A stretch of DNA of 43,966 bases from an uncultured Collinsella sp. (GTDB taxonomy: Bacteria > Actinomycetota > Coriobacteriia > Coriobacteriales > Coriobacteriaceae): assembly GCA_902494625.1 (NCBI GenBank), contig CABUUB010000008.1, positions 1 to 43,966 on the forward strand. The letters are read 5' to 3'. A model generated the notes under the pieces. The model was not told the origin of the DNA and searched no databases. It worked only from the letters and a program-made list of their open reading frames with translations. A program made the translations under genes and the position numbers. Below, piece by piece: positions 23,403-32,049 of this stretch; positions within the stretch are counted from its first letter, which is position 1; each line of letters begins with the position of its first letter.

Positions 23403-25970
23403 ATGGAATTTTACGCAAGCTGCCCCGAGGGCTTTGAGTCCGCACTCGCCGACGAGCTTAAACGCCTCGGGCTTTCGCATGTCCGTCGGCTGAAGGGCCG
23501 CGCCACATTTGAGGGCGAGCTCGAAGAAGGCTACCGTGCCTGTCTATGGTCGCGCCTGGCGAGCCGCGTGTTCGTGGTACTCGGGCGCTTTGAGGCGCAG
23601 GATGCCGATGAACTGTACGACGGCGTTTACGACATCGCCTGGGAGAGCATCGTCCGCCCCGGCGCCACCATCGCCATTACCGCCCGCGGCGTGACCGAGC
23701 AGCTGCGCAACACGCGTTTCTCGGCCCTGCGCGCCAAGGACGCGCTGTGCGACCGCCTGGCCGAGACCACGGGCCGTCGTGCCGACGTCGATGCCGCCGA
23801 CCCCGACGTTCACCTGCTGCTTTCGCTGCGCCAGCGCCGCGCGAGCATCAGCCTGGACCTTTCGGGCGACCCGCTGTTCAAGCGCCTGCCGCCCGCCGCG
23901 ACCCGCGCCGGCGAGGGCGCGCACGTGCTGCGCCCCGACTACGCCGCCCTGGTGCTCGCGCAGGTCGGCTGGACCGCACTGTGCGAGCGCGAGCTGACTG
24001 CCGATGATTACGAAAACGAAGCCCTGCCCACGCTGGTCGATGCCTCGTGCGCAGGCGGCGGTCTGCTGTTTGAGGCCGTGAACATTCTGACCGACCGCGC
24101 CCCGGGCGCCGCACGCGAGCGCTGGGGCTTTGAGGGCTGGCAGCTGCACGACGCCGCTCTGTGGGAGCAGTTGCTTGCCGAGGCACGCGAGCGCGAGGCG
24201 GCAGCACGCGAACGCCAGGCACGCATCGTGGCCGTGGATGTTAACGCCGCCGCGCGCAAGACCGCTGAGCGCATGGTCAAGTGCGCCGGCTACAAGCGCT
24301 TTGTCGACTTTTGCGCCGCCAAGTCCGCAACCGTACTGGACCACGCGGGCGCCGTCGCCGGTGCCGCCGTGGTCGCAGACACCACCGAGACGCCGCTGCC
24401 GCTTATGCACGACGCCATGACGCTTATCGGCGAGCTGCGCCGCGCGCCCGAGCTTGCCGCGGCGCCGGTCGCCGCGCTCACCCGCGACGGATTGCTGGCC
24501 CGCGCGCTCCACGCCGAGCCCGAGCGCTCGATCGCCGTCATGCCCAACAACGAGGAAGCGACCGTCGAAGCCTGGCCTTCGCTCGACCACGCCGCCGCGG
24601 CGTTTGAGGCTTCGACCAGTGCGGATGCCGAGGCCGAGGTTGCGGATGCCAACGAAGTCAACGACAACGCCGCCAACACCCCCATGCCCGAGCCCGCCGC
24701 CACGCTCGACCTGGGCGACGGCAAGCCGCTACCCGTGCTCATCCCCGAGTCAGAGCAGTTCGCCAATCGCCTGCGCAAGAATGCCCGCCTGCGCCGCAAG
24801 TGGGCCAAGCGCGAGGGCGTGAGTTGCTACCGCGTCTACGATGCCGACCTGCCCGACTACTCCGCCGCCATCGACCTGTACGAGGGCTGCCCGCAGACGC
24901 CGGGCCGCTGGCTCGTCATCGCCGAATACGCCGCGCCCAAGACCATCGACCCCGCGCTTGCCCAGGCCCGTATGCTCGACATTCTTGCCATCGCGCCGCG
25001 TATCCTGGATGTTCCGGCCGAGCACGTGCACGCCAAGGCCCGCATGCGTTCGCGCGGCGGCTCGCAGTACGGCAAGCAGGGCGCCGGCAAGGGCGCATCG
25101 GGCGAGCGCGCCAACATCGCGCGCCGTCGCCTGCCGCTCATCGAAGAGGGCGGGCTCACCTTCGCCGTCAACTTTGACGACTACCTGGACGTCGGTATCT
25201 TCCTGGATCACCGCGTCACCCGCAACCTAGTGCGCGAGCACGCCAAGCAGGCGCGCCGCTTCCTCAACCTGTTCGCCTACACCGGCACTGCCACCTGCTA
25301 CGCAGCCGATGGCGGCGTCGAGGAGACCGTGACGGTCGACCTCTCCAACACCTATCTGGACTGGGCCGAGCGCAATATGCGCCAGAACGGCTTTGTGGGG
25401 CCGCAGCATCACTTTGTGCGCGACGACGTGCTCGCCTGGATTCGCGACCAGCGCCAGACACGCAACCGCTGGGACCTGATCTTTGTCGACCCGCCCACGT
25501 TCTCGAACTCGTCCAAGATGGGCCGCCGCACCTGGGATGTCCAACGCGACCATGTTGAGCTTTTGGCCGGCGTATCGCGCCTGCTCGCGCAGGGCGGCCA
25601 TGCCATCTTTAGCTGCAACCTGCGCGGCTTCCGTCCCGAGACGCGCAAGCTCGCACGCGCGGGCGTGGTGCTACAGGACATTACGGCGCAGACCATCCCC
25701 GAGGATTTCGCGCGCAACCAGAAGGTGCACCATTGCTATATCGTGCGCCGCCTGCCCATCGAGGACGCCATGGCAGAGGTCGGCTTTAGCGCCGAGGAAA
25801 TTGCCGAGCGCGTCGAGGAGCTGCGCAACCCCGAAGCCCGCAAGCCTCGCGCGGCAGCACCCGCGCACGCACAGGCCGGCGACCGAGGGCCGCGCGGCAA
25901 CAGCAAACCCTCCCCCGCCGGCAAGCCCAAAAAGAAGAAATTCTACGCCAGCAAGCCCAAGGGCAAATAG
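23403..25970 (+). CDS. rlmKL: Bifunctional-type 23S rRNA methyltransferase RlmKL; RlmL half degenerate
   Basis: An 855-residue fusion, longer than E. coli RlmKL (about 700). N-terminal THUMP region (residues 1-165), then an RlmL-like domain, an acidic Ala-rich linker (about 380-440), an RlmK domain (440-810) and a Lys/Pro-rich tail. RlmK looks intact: RFLNLFAYTGTATCYAA near residue 620 and VDPPTFSNSSKMG near 695. RlmK makes m7G2069. In the RlmL part the SAM motif is DASCAGGGLL (near 213) instead of DPMCGSGTLL, and the catalytic NPPY is replaced by ADTTETP (near 325), so m2G2445 activity is doubtful. The surrounding ILTDRAPG and RWGFEGW remain conserved. I chose ATG 23403 because the THUMP sequence begins there. 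Confidence 0.93.
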   Translation: MEFYASCPEGFESALADELKRLGLSHVRRLKGRATFEGELEEGYRACLWSRLASRVFVVLGRFEAQDADELYDGVYDIAWESIVRPGATIAITARGVTEQLRNTRFSALRAKDALCDRLAETTGRRADVDAADPDVHLLLSLRQRRASISLDLSGDPLFKRLPPAATRAGEGAHVLRPDYAALVLAQVGWTALCERELTADDYENEALPTLVDASCAGGGLLFEAVNILTDRAPGAARERWGFEGWQLHDAALWEQLLAEAREREAAARERQARIVAVDVNAAARKTAERMVKCAGYKRFVDFCAAKSATVLDHAGAVAGAAVVADTTETPLPLMHDAMTLIGELRRAPELAAAPVAALTRDGLLARALHAEPERSIAVMPNNEEATVEAWPSLDHAAAAFEASTSADAEAEVADANEVNDNAANTPMPEPAATLDLGDGKPLPVLIPESEQFANRLRKNARLRRKWAKREGVSCYRVYDADLPDYSAAIDLYEGCPQTPGRWLVIAEYAAPKTIDPALAQARMLDILAIAPRILDVPAEHVHAKARMRSRGGSQYGKQGAGKGASGERANIARRRLPLIEEGGLTFAVNFDDYLDVGIFLDHRVTRNLVREHAKQARRFLNLFAYTGTATCYAADGGVEETVTVDLSNTYLDWAERNMRQNGFVGPQHHFVRDDVLAWIRDQRQTRNRWDLIFVDPPTFSNSSKMGRRTWDVQRDHVELLAGVSRLLAQGGHAIFSCNLRGFRPETRKLARAGVVLQDITAQTIPEDFARNQKVHHCYIVRRLPIEDAMAEVGFSAEEIAERVEELRNPEARKPRAAAPAHAQAGDRGPRGNSKPSPAGKPKKKKFYASKPKGK

Positions 25971-25973
25971 CAA

Positions 25974-26040
25974 AGTTGCGGTGGAATACGGGCTGTTTTG
26001 CCTGGAATTAGGCAAATTTAGACCGTATTTCACCGCAACT
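25974..26040. repeat. Nested hairpin between convergent genes
   Basis: Outer 18-bp arms (25974-25991 and 26023-26040) pair with one mismatch. An inner stem TTTGCCT (25997-26003) and AGGCAAA (26010-26016) sits within them. It begins just past the rlmKL stop and ends 25 bases before the kdpE stop, so it probably works as a two-way terminator. Confidence 0.7.
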
Positions 26041-26064
26041 CATATTGGGATGGTGGTTGGCGAT

Positions 26065-26778
26065 CTAGCCTTGGGTGACCAGTCGGTAGCCAATGCCTAC
26101 GTGGGTTTGGATGTAGCGCGGATGTGCGGGGTCGGACTCGATCTTCTTGCGCAGCGTGCCCATAAAGACACGCAGGCTCGCCAGGTCGCTCTTGGTCGCC
26201 GTACCCCAAATCTCGTGCAGGATAAACTGGTGCGTCAGCACCTTGTCGGCGTTGTGCGCCAGCAGACACAGGAGCTTGTACTCGATCGGCGTCAGGTGCA
26301 ACTCCTCGCCATCCATCGTGGCAATGCCGGCATCAAAATCGATATGCAACTCGCCGGTATCGAATGAGCCCTCGGAGGCAACGCCGCCTGTCTGTGCATA
26401 CGAAAGGCGCCTGAGCGTCGTGCGAATGCGCGCGAGCAGCTCCTCGACCGAAAACGGCTTGGTCAGGTAGTCGTCGGCGCCAGCATCGAGCGCGCGGATC
26501 TTGTCCGCATCCTCGCTGCGCGCCGAGACCACAATGATCGGCATGCCCGACCATGCGCGCACCGACTCCACCACCTTGACGCCGTCCATATCGGGCAGGC
26601 CCAGATCGAGCAGCACAATGCTCGGCGCTTGCGATGAGGCGGCGGCGATGGCGGCATGGGCAGTCTCCACGGCCATATGACGCAAGCCGTGCGCCTCGAG
26701 CGCGGCAACGATTAAGTTGCGAACGGCGGGGTCGTCCTCAACGACCAAGATGAGCGGTTTTACGGCAGAGTTCGGCAC
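26065..26778 (-). CDS. kdpE: KdpE-like response regulator (OmpR/PhoB class)
   Basis: A 237-residue response regulator. The receiver domain has the acidic pair in VVEDD, phospho-acceptor Asp in LLDLGLPDMDG, VVSARSED and YLTKPF. The C-terminal winged helix has LTPIEYKLLCLLAHNADKVLTHQFILHEIWG and ends THVGIGYRLV, closely matching KdpE. The start is GTG 26778 with AAGGAG upstream. The ORF open to 26859 would run through the kinase gene. It follows the sensor stop by only 4 bases. No kdpFABC is present, so kup and perhaps its own operon are the likely targets. Confidence 0.92.
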   Translation of the reverse strand: MPNSAVKPLILVVEDDPAVRNLIVAALEAHGLRHMAVETAHAAIAAASSQAPSIVLLDLGLPDMDGVKVVESVRAWSGMPIIVVSARSEDADKIRALDAGADDYLTKPFSVEELLARIRTTLRRLSYAQTGGVASEGSFDTGELHIDFDAGIATMDGEELHLTPIEYKLLCLLAHNADKVLTHQFILHEIWGTATKSDLASLRVFMGTLRKKIESDPAHPRYIQTHVGIGYRLVTQG

Positions 26779-26782
26779 GGCG

Positions 26783-28408
26783 CTACTCCTTATCAAACGA
26801 AACGTCAGCGACGGGAAGCTCAATCGTAAAGACCGAGCCGTGCGGGTCCGCCGCGGCAACCTCTATGCTACCGCCATGCGCCAACGCAATGGAGCGGCAG
26901 AGCGAAAGACCCAGGCCCACGCTGCGGTGGCTGTCGGCCAGACCATGGTTGGCGGTATAGAACGACTCAAAGATCCGCTCGCGGTCCTCGGGCGCGATGC
27001 CCGGCCCGTCATCGGCCACCGAGCACGCCACGTGCCCATCGTCAACGCCAATCGAAATCACGATATGCGAGCCTGCGGGCGTATAGGTGATGGCATTGTT
27101 CACCAGGTTCACCACGAGCTGTACCATCAGACGCGCGTCGACGTTAACGAGCGCCGGTTCATCGCACGCCACCACCTTAAGGTCGTGCTCGCGCACGGCC
27201 GGACTTACGTGGCGCAGCGCCTCCTCGACGATATCGTCCATGAGCTCGAGCGTGGTCGACAGGCGCATACCGCCACCCTCGAGCTTGGTGATGGCGAGCA
27301 GGTTCTCGACGGTGGCGTTGAGCCACAGCGCATCCGAGCGAATGGACAGGAGCAGGCCGCGGCGCGTCTGGGCATCGAGCACCGCGGTGCCGGTCGAGCC
27401 CTGATCGAGCAGCACGTCGGCATTACCCGAAATACTGGTAAGCGGCGTGCGCAGATCATGCGAGATTGAGCGCAGCAGGTTGGCGCGCAGCTGCTCGTTT
27501 TTGGCGAGCACCGCCGCCTCCTCGCGGGCCTCCATGGCGCGGGCGCGATCGAGTGCCAGCTCGCCTTCGCTCACGATGGCATCGGCAAGTGTCCGCTCCT
27601 CATGCGTCAGCACGTCGGGCTTGGCAACGATAGCCAGCACGCCCACCACCGAGGCGGGGTCGCCCGAGCGCACGAAGCCGTCGCCCGTGCGAACCGTCAG
27701 GTAGATGCCATAAAACGCCGAGCCGCCAAACGTGGCGTCAAGCGGCGTTCCCACATAGGCGGACGCCGAGAGCCGCGGCGGCATCTGCGGCGCCAGCTCG
27801 TGCACCGGCGCGGCATCGCCCACGGCCGTGTATGTCGCACGCGGCAGCAGGTCATCGCCCTCGGCGTCGGCGCCGTACCACACGACCGGACGGCCCGAAA
27901 GACGCGCCAGCTGCGTGGCCATAGCGTGAACAATCTGCTGTTCGTCGGCGCAGCGCTGCAACATGCGGTTGGTCTCGAGCACCATATGCGTGCGGCGGTC
28001 GCTGGCGGCAGCCTGTGCCAGGGCGCGGCGCAGGGCCAACGCAATCGAGCTCGACACAAGCGAGACCACGAACATGATGAAGAACATGCCGGGATAGACG
28101 CGGTCGATAAGCGACAGCGAGTAGCGCGGGTCGATAAACAAGAAGTTGTAGAGCGCCACGGCGGCAGCCGAGCTCAGCAAGCAATACAGGCGACTCCAAG
28201 TAAAGAATGCGCACAGCTGAACGGCGAACACATAGACGATCATGATGCTCGGCGCGAGACCCGGATGGTCGAGTAGCGCGCCCACAATCGTCGCCGCGAC
28301 CAGCAGCCCCACCGACACGCAGGCGTCATACAGAGGAGTGCGGCGCGTCAGCGTTGTGCGCCGCCACCAAAAGCTATCGGCAATATCGCCGTCCGTACGG
28401 ACGTCCAT
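26783..28408 (-). CDS. kdpD: Shortened KdpD-like sensor histidine kinase
   Basis: A 541-residue membrane kinase equivalent to the C-terminal half of KdpD. Order: about 28 cytosolic residues, a DUF4118 four-helix membrane domain (about 29-135, with YNFLFIDPRYSLSLID), a GAF-like domain (about 150-290), HisKA with the phospho-acceptor His near 317 (SISHDLRTPLTSISG), and HATPase with LVNNAITYTP, DDGPGIAPEDRERIF and GLGLSLC. Classical KdpD is about 900 residues and starts with KdpD and USP domains, which sense K+ and cyclic-di-AMP; both are absent. With kup upstream and kdpE 4 bases downstream it probably senses K+ or turgor through its membrane and GAF domains. Confidence 0.9.
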   Translation of the reverse strand: MDVRTDGDIADSFWWRRTTLTRRTPLYDACVSVGLLVAATIVGALLDHPGLAPSIMIVYVFAVQLCAFFTWSRLYCLLSSAAAVALYNFLFIDPRYSLSLIDRVYPGMFFIMFVVSLVSSSIALALRRALAQAAASDRRTHMVLETNRMLQRCADEQQIVHAMATQLARLSGRPVVWYGADAEGDDLLPRATYTAVGDAAPVHELAPQMPPRLSASAYVGTPLDATFGGSAFYGIYLTVRTGDGFVRSGDPASVVGVLAIVAKPDVLTHEERTLADAIVSEGELALDRARAMEAREEAAVLAKNEQLRANLLRSISHDLRTPLTSISGNADVLLDQGSTGTAVLDAQTRRGLLLSIRSDALWLNATVENLLAITKLEGGGMRLSTTLELMDDIVEEALRHVSPAVREHDLKVVACDEPALVNVDARLMVQLVVNLVNNAITYTPAGSHIVISIGVDDGHVACSVADDGPGIAPEDRERIFESFYTANHGLADSHRSVGLGLSLCRSIALAHGGSIEVAAADPHGSVFTIELPVADVSFDKE

Positions 28409-28436
28409 CAGCGCCCCGCCCCTCTCTCAAAAACAA

Positions 28437-28474
28437 AAACCACCACAAAGGGACAGGCACCTTTGTGGTGGTTT
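28437..28474. repeat. ACAAAGG-family hairpin, copy 4
   Basis: AAACCACCACAAAGG (28437-28451) pairs perfectly with CCTTTGTGGTGGTTT (28460-28474). The inner ACAAAGG/CCTTTGT matches the TGTGACAAAGG family, while the outer arms are different and co-vary. It separates the kup group from kdpDE, all on the same strand, and may be a partial terminator. Confidence 0.75.
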
Positions 28475-28520
28475 CCCTTGTGATGGTTCTAAGTGTAAAG
28501 CCTTCTACGACCGGCAGCCG

Positions 28521-28715
28521 CTAGACAAACAGCACGTGCGCGAGCAGTGCGCACACGCACACCGCTCCAAATACCAGTGCCACGATCGAAATCACGCGAT
28601 CGGCCATGTCCATGTTGGCACGATTCGTAAAGAACCGATCTTCGGCGGCGTCGACGCGCGCCTCACGCACCATTTCGACCACCGCCTCACGGCCATCGAG
28701 CGCCTTTGTATCCAT
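28521..28715 (-). CDS. Small single-pass membrane protein next to kup
   Basis: A 64-residue protein with a charged N-terminal half (REAVVEMVREARVDAAEDRFFTNRANMDM) and one C-terminal membrane helix (VISIVALVFGAVCVCALLAHVLFV). ATG 28715 is preferred for GGGGAGG five bases upstream; ATG 28745, 10 codons earlier, is possible with a weaker GGAG. It lies about 60 bases after kup on the same strand, so cotranscription is likely. I do not recognise the family. A regulatory or stabilising role for Kup is guesswork from position. Confidence 0.65.
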   Translation of the reverse strand: MDTKALDGREAVVEMVREARVDAAEDRFFTNRANMDMADRVISIVALVFGAVCVCALLAHVLFV

Positions 28716-28776
28716 GTTTGCCTCCCCGGCCTCAATCTTGTCCATCGAAAACCAACTCCATGCAGCCTGTCGGCGC

Positions 28777-30804
28777 CTACGGCCGCTCGTTGGGAGCCAG
28801 GCGCTGCATCTTGTTCACGGCCTTGAACTTGGTGAACAGCGGCACGTACTCAAAGCTCACGTTGGAGTTCTCCAGGCCGTACCAACGCGCGGGCGTGCCG
28901 GCAGCACGGCGGATGATGTACTTGAGCGTGATGGCCGTACGCTCGCTCGGTTCCACGTCGCTCTCGGGCGCCAGAAGCTTACGGATCAGGACGAACTTGA
29001 ACGTGCCGATGTTACCCGGATCCTTGTAGACCGAGTAGTCATGCGTCTGCGGCGGCAGCTCGCCGGTGGCAGCCAGGTCCTGAACAACCTGACGCAGGTA
29101 GGCATTGACGCGCTGGTTGATCTTGTAGCCCAGGTACAGATGCACGCGGAACACGTAGTCGGTGCCGAACGTCTCGACCGAATAGGCAAAGGTATGCGGC
29201 TCGTCCATGGTCTCGACATTCACGAACCACCAGGCGCGAGCGCGCTTGGGATGCTTGTCCAAGATCGAGTAGACGATATCACGGTCGATGTAGTCGGTAT
29301 GGGTGTCCTTGGTCAGGTACACGATGTTGTCGCTCAGGCGCTCGTAGCGATCGTCATCGCGCAGGCGCTTGAGCTGCGGCAGGTAGCTGCGCAGCGGCAG
29401 CAGCGTAAACTGGCGCTGCTCAACAGCCGTACCGTTGTACCAGCACACCATGATGCCCATGATGAGCGCGGCCATGAGGATGGTGAAATAGCCGCCGTGG
29501 AAGAACTTGGTGAGCGAGCTCACGAAGAAGAAGCCTTCGAGCAAAAGGAAGAAGGCCGCGAAAATCCACGGAGCAACCTTGAGCTTGCGCTCCTCGTGCA
29601 GGTAGAAGAAGAGCAGCAGCGTGGTACACATCATAGTCAGCGTAATGGCAAGGCCGTAGGCGGCTTCCATATGCGCCGAGTTCTGGAACAGCAGCACCAC
29701 AATGACGCAGCCGACAAGCATGACGTTGTTGACCATGGGGATGTAGAGCTGGCCCTTGGTCTCGGCAGGGTAGAAGACCTGCATGTGCGGCATGAGGTCC
29801 AGACGGCTGGCCTCGGACACCAGCGAGAATGCGCCGGTGATAAGCGCCTGCGAGGCAATGATGGCCGCGACGGTGGAAAGGCCGACGGCAAACGGGCGCA
29901 GGCCCGGGGCGAGCATCTGGTAGAACGGGTTGAGATCGGCAATGCCCATGAGCTCGGGGTTGGCAGCGTTGTTCATAAGCCAAGCGCCCTGGCCCATATA
30001 GGACAGCAGCAGGCAGCACTTAACGAACGGCCAGGTAGCGTAGATATTGCCGCGGCCGACGTGGCCCATGTCGGAGTAGAGCGCCTCGGCACCGGTGGTG
30101 GCGAGGAAGCAGCTGCCCAGAATCATGATGCCCGCGTGGTTGTTGGGGCTCAACAAAAAGGCGATGCCGCGGAGCGGGTTGAGGCACAGCAGCACGGCGG
30201 GGTGCTGTAAGACAAAGAACAGACCCGTGCCGCCCAGGAATAGGAACCACAGCGTCATGATGGGGCCAAAGGCGTGACCGATCTTGGCCGTACCGATGCG
30301 CTGTACCAAGAAGAGCGCGATGATGATGGCGAGCGTAATGGCGACGACGCGGCCCTGGTCATCGCCCAGCACGGCATGGACCGCCGGGATGGTGCGCAGG
30401 CCCTCGATGGCCGTGGTAACGGTAACGGCCGGCGTCAGGATGCCGTCGGCGAGCAGCGCGGCGCCACCCAGCATGGCGGGGATGATAAGCCACTTGCCGC
30501 AACGCTTGACCAGGCTGTACAGGGCAAAGATGCCGCCCTCGCCATGGTTATCGGCGCGCAGCGAGATGAGCACATACTTGATGGTGGTCAGCAGCGTGAC
30601 CGTCCACACGACAAGGGAGAGCGCGCCGAGCACGAACTCCTCCGTGACACTTCCGATGCCGCCGTTGCCGGCAACGAGCGCCTTGGTTACATACATAGGG
30701 CTGGTGCCGATATCGCCGTACACCACGCCTAGCGTGACGAGCATCGCCGAGATGCTCACAGGAATCGCAGCGTGCGAGGCTGCCTCCTTGGCCTTTTGTT
30801 CCAT
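28777..30804 (-). CDS. kup: Kup/Trk-like low-affinity potassium transporter
   Basis: A 675-residue Kup (KUP/HAK/KT family) K+ uptake protein, probably proton-coupled. The family hallmark GVVYGDIGTSPMY lies in the first helix, followed by about 11 more helices, and a cytosolic C-terminal domain of about 200 residues starts near TAVEQRQFTLLPLRSYLPQLK. Start ATG 30804 has GGGAGGAAA at proper distance. An earlier in-frame ATG overlaps that ribosome binding site and is rejected. It begins the kup - small protein - kdpD-like - kdpE group. The pairing with a Kdp-type two-component system and no KdpFABC pump suggests Kup is the regulated K+ importer. Confidence 0.94.
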   Translation of the reverse strand: MEQKAKEAASHAAIPVSISAMLVTLGVVYGDIGTSPMYVTKALVAGNGGIGSVTEEFVLGALSLVVWTVTLLTTIKYVLISLRADNHGEGGIFALYSLVKRCGKWLIIPAMLGGAALLADGILTPAVTVTTAIEGLRTIPAVHAVLGDDQGRVVAITLAIIIALFLVQRIGTAKIGHAFGPIMTLWFLFLGGTGLFFVLQHPAVLLCLNPLRGIAFLLSPNNHAGIMILGSCFLATTGAEALYSDMGHVGRGNIYATWPFVKCCLLLSYMGQGAWLMNNAANPELMGIADLNPFYQMLAPGLRPFAVGLSTVAAIIASQALITGAFSLVSEASRLDLMPHMQVFYPAETKGQLYIPMVNNVMLVGCVIVVLLFQNSAHMEAAYGLAITLTMMCTTLLLFFYLHEERKLKVAPWIFAAFFLLLEGFFFVSSLTKFFHGGYFTILMAALIMGIMVCWYNGTAVEQRQFTLLPLRSYLPQLKRLRDDDRYERLSDNIVYLTKDTHTDYIDRDIVYSILDKHPKRARAWWFVNVETMDEPHTFAYSVETFGTDYVFRVHLYLGYKINQRVNAYLRQVVQDLAATGELPPQTHDYSVYKDPGNIGTFKFVLIRKLLAPESDVEPSERTAITLKYIIRRAAGTPARWYGLENSNVSFEYVPLFTKFKAVNKMQRLAPNERP

Positions 30805-30839
30805 AAGCCGGTTTCCTCCCAACTTTAATGTTCGAAGGG

Positions 30840-30845
30840 ATTATA
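30840..30845 (-). promoter_or_regulatory. Candidate -10 box of kup
   Basis: TATAAT is read on the minus strand, 35 bases before the kup ATG, in an AT-richer stretch. The -35 region is poor, which would fit control by a KdpE-type activator. Confidence 0.45.
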
Positions 30846-30928
30846 GGCAATCGGCCCATGTTTTAATGCACTGTTTTCCCAGCTAGATAAAGATTTATAC
30901 AGTCTTTAGGCTACCGCGGCGATATGGA

Positions 30929-30960
30929 ATGTGACAAAGGGACTATCCCCTTGTCACATT
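30929..30960. repeat. TGTGACAAAG-family intergenic hairpin, copy 5
   Basis: AATGTGACAAAGGG pairs with CCCCTTGTCACATT with one mismatch. It is immediately downstream of the nitroreductase stop (30963, minus strand) and probably ends that transcript. Confidence 0.78.
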
Positions 30961-30962
30961 CG

Positions 30963-31835
30963 TCATTTTCCAAGCCAGTTTTTGAACCACCATTCCATGG
31001 ATCGGCTCATCTCGGCCATAAAGGGACTCGTGTGCTTGCGGGTATAGATGTCCACGACGCGCTCCCCCACCTCGCGGGCATGCGGACGGAACATCGCGTC
31101 CATCTCGGCCACCTGCGCGTCCATAGTCGCAGCATCGGCGCGGCGGTAGCGCTCCTCGTGCACCAGGTTCACCACGGGATGCGCAATGGCCGGGCGCTCC
31201 TTACGAGGCGTGCCGATGATGAGCATCGACAACGGCATGGTATAGGGCGGCAGATCGAGCAGCTCGGCAACTTCCTCGGCATTCTCGACGATGTCGCCAA
31301 TGTAGCAGCTCCCCAGCCCCAGGGCCTCGGCGGCAACCACGGCGTTTTGCGCGGCGATCACGGCGTCCTGAGCCGCGATGGCAAAGTCGCCCAAACCCGG
31401 CGCGCGGCGGGGCGCCTTGCCCGTGTGCTCGACAAACTCGGGCTCAAAGCAGCCCACGTGCTCAAACAGATCGATCCACTTGGCATAATCGACCACAAAT
31501 ATAAGTGCCCAGGGCGCCTTGGCGATCATGGGCTGATGGTCGCACAGATCGGCCAGGCGGTCGAGCGTGGCCTGCTCGCGAATGCTTACGATGGAATACA
31601 TCATCATGGCGCCCGCCGACGGTGCGCGACTCGCCGCATGCAGAATCGCCGCCCGCTGCTCGTCGGTCACCGCCACGGGACGGTCGTCGTCATCACGCGC
31701 GAAGGCACGCGTAGACGAGCGGTGCTCCAAGATGTCCAGTACCGCATTGCCCGTAGTCTCGACCGGATAGCCGTATGTATCCACGACCGCAGCTCCGTCG
31801 CCGCCCATGTCCGCCTTGCAAACCTGCTCGCTCAT
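30963..31835 (-). CDS. Nitroreductase-family FMN oxidoreductase
   Basis: A 290-residue flavoprotein of the nitroreductase superfamily, which reduces nitro-aromatics, quinones or similar acceptors with NAD(P)H. The FMN-binding N-terminal RSSTRAF, then ASRAPSAGAMMMYSIVSI, the central AAQNAVVAAEALGLGSCYIG and LPLSMLIIG-type strand (here MPLSMLIIGTP) are conserved. An N-terminal extension of about 30 residues and a C-terminal region of about 60 residues exceed the core of about 200. GGCGAGGG precedes ATG 31835. It is monocistronic and divergent from the LTA synthase gene, separated by 214 bases with no clear promoter. Confidence 0.88.
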   Translation of the reverse strand: MSEQVCKADMGGDGAAVVDTYGYPVETTGNAVLDILEHRSSTRAFARDDDDRPVAVTDEQRAAILHAASRAPSAGAMMMYSIVSIREQATLDRLADLCDHQPMIAKAPWALIFVVDYAKWIDLFEHVGCFEPEFVEHTGKAPRRAPGLGDFAIAAQDAVIAAQNAVVAAEALGLGSCYIGDIVENAEEVAELLDLPPYTMPLSMLIIGTPRKERPAIAHPVVNLVHEERYRRADAATMDAQVAEMDAMFRPHAREVGERVVDIYTRKHTSPFMAEMSRSMEWWFKNWLGK

Positions 31836-32049
31836 CGCCCTACCCTCGCCATTTCTTTAAGAAGCCTTTACGTTTCCGTGTAATTCCCGTCCATTATCGC
31901 GCAGGTCGCCACTACATTGCGTCACACCGCCACACGTGCGCGTTAATATGGCTGGTTGTTGTGCGCAGCCACCAATTGCAGCGCATATCTTGGTAACAAT
32001 CGGGTAAACCCCCGCTTTCGTAGGTTTTAAGTTTGTGAGGAGTCTCAGC

